From contig JAHDVF020000016.1 in assembly GCA_022606425.2 (NCBI GenBank), positions 2,572,501 through 2,636,500 on the forward strand: a stretch of 64,000 nucleotides of DNA, given 5' to 3'. The position numbers and the translations under genes were made by a program. The notes below the pieces were generated by a model. The model saw only the letters and a program-made list of their open reading frames with translations. It ran no database searches and was not told the DNA's origin. Positions 61,630 to 64,000 of the stretch are shown in pieces; the stretch's first letter is position 1, and each line of letters opens with the position of its first letter. The DNA comes from Lepidostoma basale (Eukaryota; Arthropoda; Insecta; Trichoptera; Lepidostomatidae).

Positions 61630-61918
61630 GGCAAGATCCTACGTGATCGAGTTAGGAATACAGCAATCTGAAAAATCTGCGAGGTCGAAGATGTGGTCAG
61701 ATGGGGGCATCAAAGACGGTGATACTGGCATCAACATGTAGAAAGAATGAGCTCAAATAGGATACCACACATAGCTCTCCATGGAATGCCAAACGGACAA
61801 CGCCGACCAGGAAGACCCTCGAAACGGTGGAGGGAAAGCTGGAGTTCAGCGTCTCAAGAGGACCCGCCTAAAATAACAGACTCCTGAGTCTACCAAAAGT
61901 GAAGAAGAAGAAGAAGAG
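61630..61918 (+). mobile_element. LINE 3' fragment, related to 36713-37090
   Basis: It encodes, in broken frames, ILRDRVRN, CEVEDVVRWGHQRR.YWHQHVERM and GQRRPGRPSKRWRESWSS, and ends in a GAA/AAG-repeat tail. GTATTTGG flanks it on both sides (61618-61625, 61924-61931). The target is the jockey LINE, but at a different position from the insert at 36.7 kb. Confidence 0.7.
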
Positions 61919-63004
61919 GAGAAGTATTTGGAGGTTGAAGTCAACGCACATAACCGAGGAGTTGTGTTTGTTACGCAGTGCTTTATCTACGACTTCTATG
62001 TACGATTGATAAACCACTAAGGAGGAAGATGGGGGTATATACACACAACCGACGGTGATCTTTTACGAGCCGACATTCTCTGATAACTCTGACATTTTAA
62101 TAGTATGATAATAGATTTAGCAATTTTTTTAGAGCTCTCGTTTGTCTGCAGCTTGTCGCACAGGACATTCAGGGGAGCCAGTGATATTACAAGCTGTTCT
62201 TCGAAGGAATGAGCATGTAGCACATTGAGGATTAGTATCTTTCTTTGTGCATGTGTCACGGTTGTGTCAAGCTGGGCGCAGTGGTGGCAAGTACTCTTAG
62301 GTTGGTCAGCTGTGCAATTTTTCATATGATGTCCATACAGATGGCACTTATTGCACTTCACGTTGTCGAATTCCGTGGAATTGCCATCCTATGGCTGGGT
62401 TTGTCTTGGCAACAAGCGCATGCTGTACAACAGGTGGAACACTGTACCATAGGTAGGCATATGTGCGTGCAGTTGCCCGTTCAGGGTCTCCAGTGTTAGC
62501 CGAAAACACACAAATTTAAATGATTACATTTGTAATGATTGAAAGACGCACATCACCGAAATTGAAGTTTACACTACAGGTATATAGGGCTATATAAATT
62601 AATTTATACCTACTCGGAGCAACTTGATTTGGATTTGGAGTACTGATGCACTTCCGCATATTCGTATTTGTTTTTGGTAGGCTTGAATTTTTCAAAACTT
62701 TCAATAGCCATCTGAAAGTAATTGAATTTTTTTTTCATCGTTTGTAAACTTTTCAAATGTGTTCGTACGTACTGATTCTTGATTTATAAGACGCACCCTT
62801 CTGTTTTGTCTTCGATACCAATATCCATCTAGGTACAACTGAATCCATCACATGCGTCTACTCCGGGTGATTAAACCCAGGCTAAGGTGTTCTAAAAATT
62901 ACGTAGCCCGATACAAATACCCTCCTCAATGATTAAGTTCGACACTACCATAAACCTCTGCGATAACCTCCTCCCGTGTCGTGAATGAGAACATCGGGGC
63001 TTCC

Positions 63005-63240
63005 CACTTCTTTTTCCATTCACACTACCTGTATATATATTTTCAACCATCCTTCCCTCATCCATTCATTCCGTATGTCCAAACCAGCTAAGTGACCCTT
63101 TCTTAATTTTATTTAGATCGCATTTTTCCGCCTTAACATTCTTTCTTACTTCATCATTAGGTATTCTATCACAAATTGTTTTTCCACATTTATCCTACTT
63201 TCATCCTTCTTGTTCACTGCCATCTTTGCTTCAGTTGAAT
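63005..63240 (-). mobile_element. RTE fragment (second subfamily)
   Basis: The minus strand reads GAATGAATGGATGAGGGAAG next to GGTTTGGACATACGG and AATTAAGAAAGGGTCACT, as at 19684-19745, preceded by the KKDESRIN region. No tail is present. Confidence 0.65.
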
Positions 63241-63732
63241 GGGTACTTACCTACTATAATATATTTATATTTATTTTTGTTCAATGAGAGTGCCTACCTA
63301 TATCAACTTTACAGCACGTTTAGCTGTAACGTTCACTGCTCCGATCTTAGTGTTGGTTTCCGTAAAGGTTAAAATATTCTTACTCTTGATGTTCCTACGA
63401 GCTTGATGCAATGCACCTGATCACTATCACCGCCTAAAACTAAGGTATTTTACGATATTTTCCAGTGATTCTCTACAGGATTAGATCTTGTGATTAATCG
63501 TTGTGAAGTCAAAATTTTGTGAAATTTAGCTTCAAACACACTTCTAGTTCACGAGTATACAAGCTCGTAGACAAAAGCAGACACGCACCGTTGATTCTAC
63601 ATGTAGGTACTCGAGACCCAAGAGTTTCCAATCGCCCCGTGCTTCTATCTTCATCACTATATAGTTTCATTCTTGGGATGCCACTTGGGCCTTTAATGTG
63701 ATAGTTTCCCGTTACTTTCCACATTTTAGCTA
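63241..63732. other. No recognised gene
   Basis: Two overlapping short open frames at 63509-63724 are antisense to each other and have no motif. Confidence 0.4.
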
Positions 63733-63872
63733 TTGATTCTCATGACATGCGATAGGTATCTAACCTATCGCATGAATTCTACATTAGACCATAGACAGTG
63801 TGACGAACCCGGGACTTTCAGTGTGGCAGCCATAGCTCTTGCCGCTCTGTCACGAAGGTCGTCCTTCCGAAG
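63733..63872 (-). mobile_element. tRNA-derived SINE, copy 3
   Basis: The minus strand has GTGACAGAGCGGCAAGAGC (A-box region), then CCCGGGTTCG (B-box start), a short deletion, and GTGTAGAATTC-like body (AATGTAGAATTCATG). A 23-bp palindrome, GCGATAGGTATCTAACCTATCGC, interrupts the end (63749-63771). Confidence 0.6.
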
Positions 63873-64000
63873 GTTTCTATATGAACTTAGGTACAATAGC
63901 AAGACGTTCATCTATGGCCCCTCGAACGTCAAGAGCGGATTGCAATTTACCATCCCACATTTATCTTTGAAAATCAACTTCAATGACTTTCTCGCGTCCC

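Larger units (their letters stand above)
60328..62620 (-). mobile_element. jockey/CR1-type LINE, second, decayed copy
   Basis: Same family as 35405-39490 and colinear on minus. ORF1 zinc knuckles (CNKCHLYGHHMKNCTADQP at 62361-62300) are followed by endonuclease pieces (61370-61620, 61920-62050) and RT pieces (WRPISILSHIPKLFESIVPA, QQHGFRSKKSSTTNLLSF at 60530-60400). It has many deletions, an RTE-type insert (61630-61918) and another insert (61102-61320). Confidence 0.75.

Noticed and set aside
1..64000. CRISPR arrays, operons, bacterial-type promoters, rRNA
   Set aside because: No regularly spaced repeats and no rRNA-like sequence. Introns and repeat content show a eukaryotic nuclear genome. 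The tRNA-like pieces are SINE heads, not tRNA genes.

Overview
The window looks like insect nuclear DNA, most probably from a moth or butterfly. Introns are AT-rich, long and full of transposons. Coding exons are short, GC-rich and bounded by GT-AG junctions. The repeat set (mariner, RTE-type LINEs with a TTAG-repeat tail, Helitrons ending CTAG, piggyBac, CR1/jockey LINEs) is typical of Lepidoptera. This placement is inferred from sequence style, not from a species-specific marker.

Three host genes can be read with confidence. (1) MSH2, the DNA mismatch-repair ATPase, lies on the minus strand in ten phase-consistent exons from 25912 down to 11354. The lever, clamp, ATPase and C-terminal parts are present, but the first roughly 215 residues are not found. 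(2) A kinesin-6 family motor (Subito/KIF20-like, 677 residues) lies on the minus strand in five exons from 54209 to 44301. Its last intron is 7.6 kb long and full of nested transposons. (3) A small MCRIP/FAM195-like gene (77 residues, two exons) lies on the plus strand at 55931-56339, divergent from the kinesin. Weaker candidate exons, possibly of one more minus-strand gene, lie at 42954-44112.

Layout: 1-8.7 kb is a graveyard of LINE fragments (R1-like, CR1/jockey/L2-like, RTE). 8.7-11.2 kb holds small DNA-transposon relics, including a Harbinger-like element with a broken MADF domain. 11.3-25.9 kb is MSH2, whose introns carry RTE copies, a solo LTR, a tRNA-derived SINE, mariner relics, two copies of a pogo/Tigger-like MITE, and a piggyBac-like MITE inside one of them. 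26.5-41.5 kb is a Helitron-rich block with two related non-autonomous copies, a 4-kb jockey-type LINE and smaller insertions. 44.3-54.2 kb is the kinesin gene; its last intron is a multi-layer nest (piggyBac split by a mariner and by an RTE LINE, the LINE split by a second mariner). 55.9-56.5 kb is MCRIP. 57-64 kb holds a near-complete cecropia-type mariner, a second decayed jockey LINE, an RTE fragment and another SINE copy.

The host genes form no operon. Nearly all other coding potential is transposon-derived. The main interest is in how repeats give each other relative dates: paralogous empty sites, target-site duplications, a shared internal-deletion junction that defines a non-autonomous RTE derivative, and an RTE sitting at the centre of a large near-perfect palindrome.
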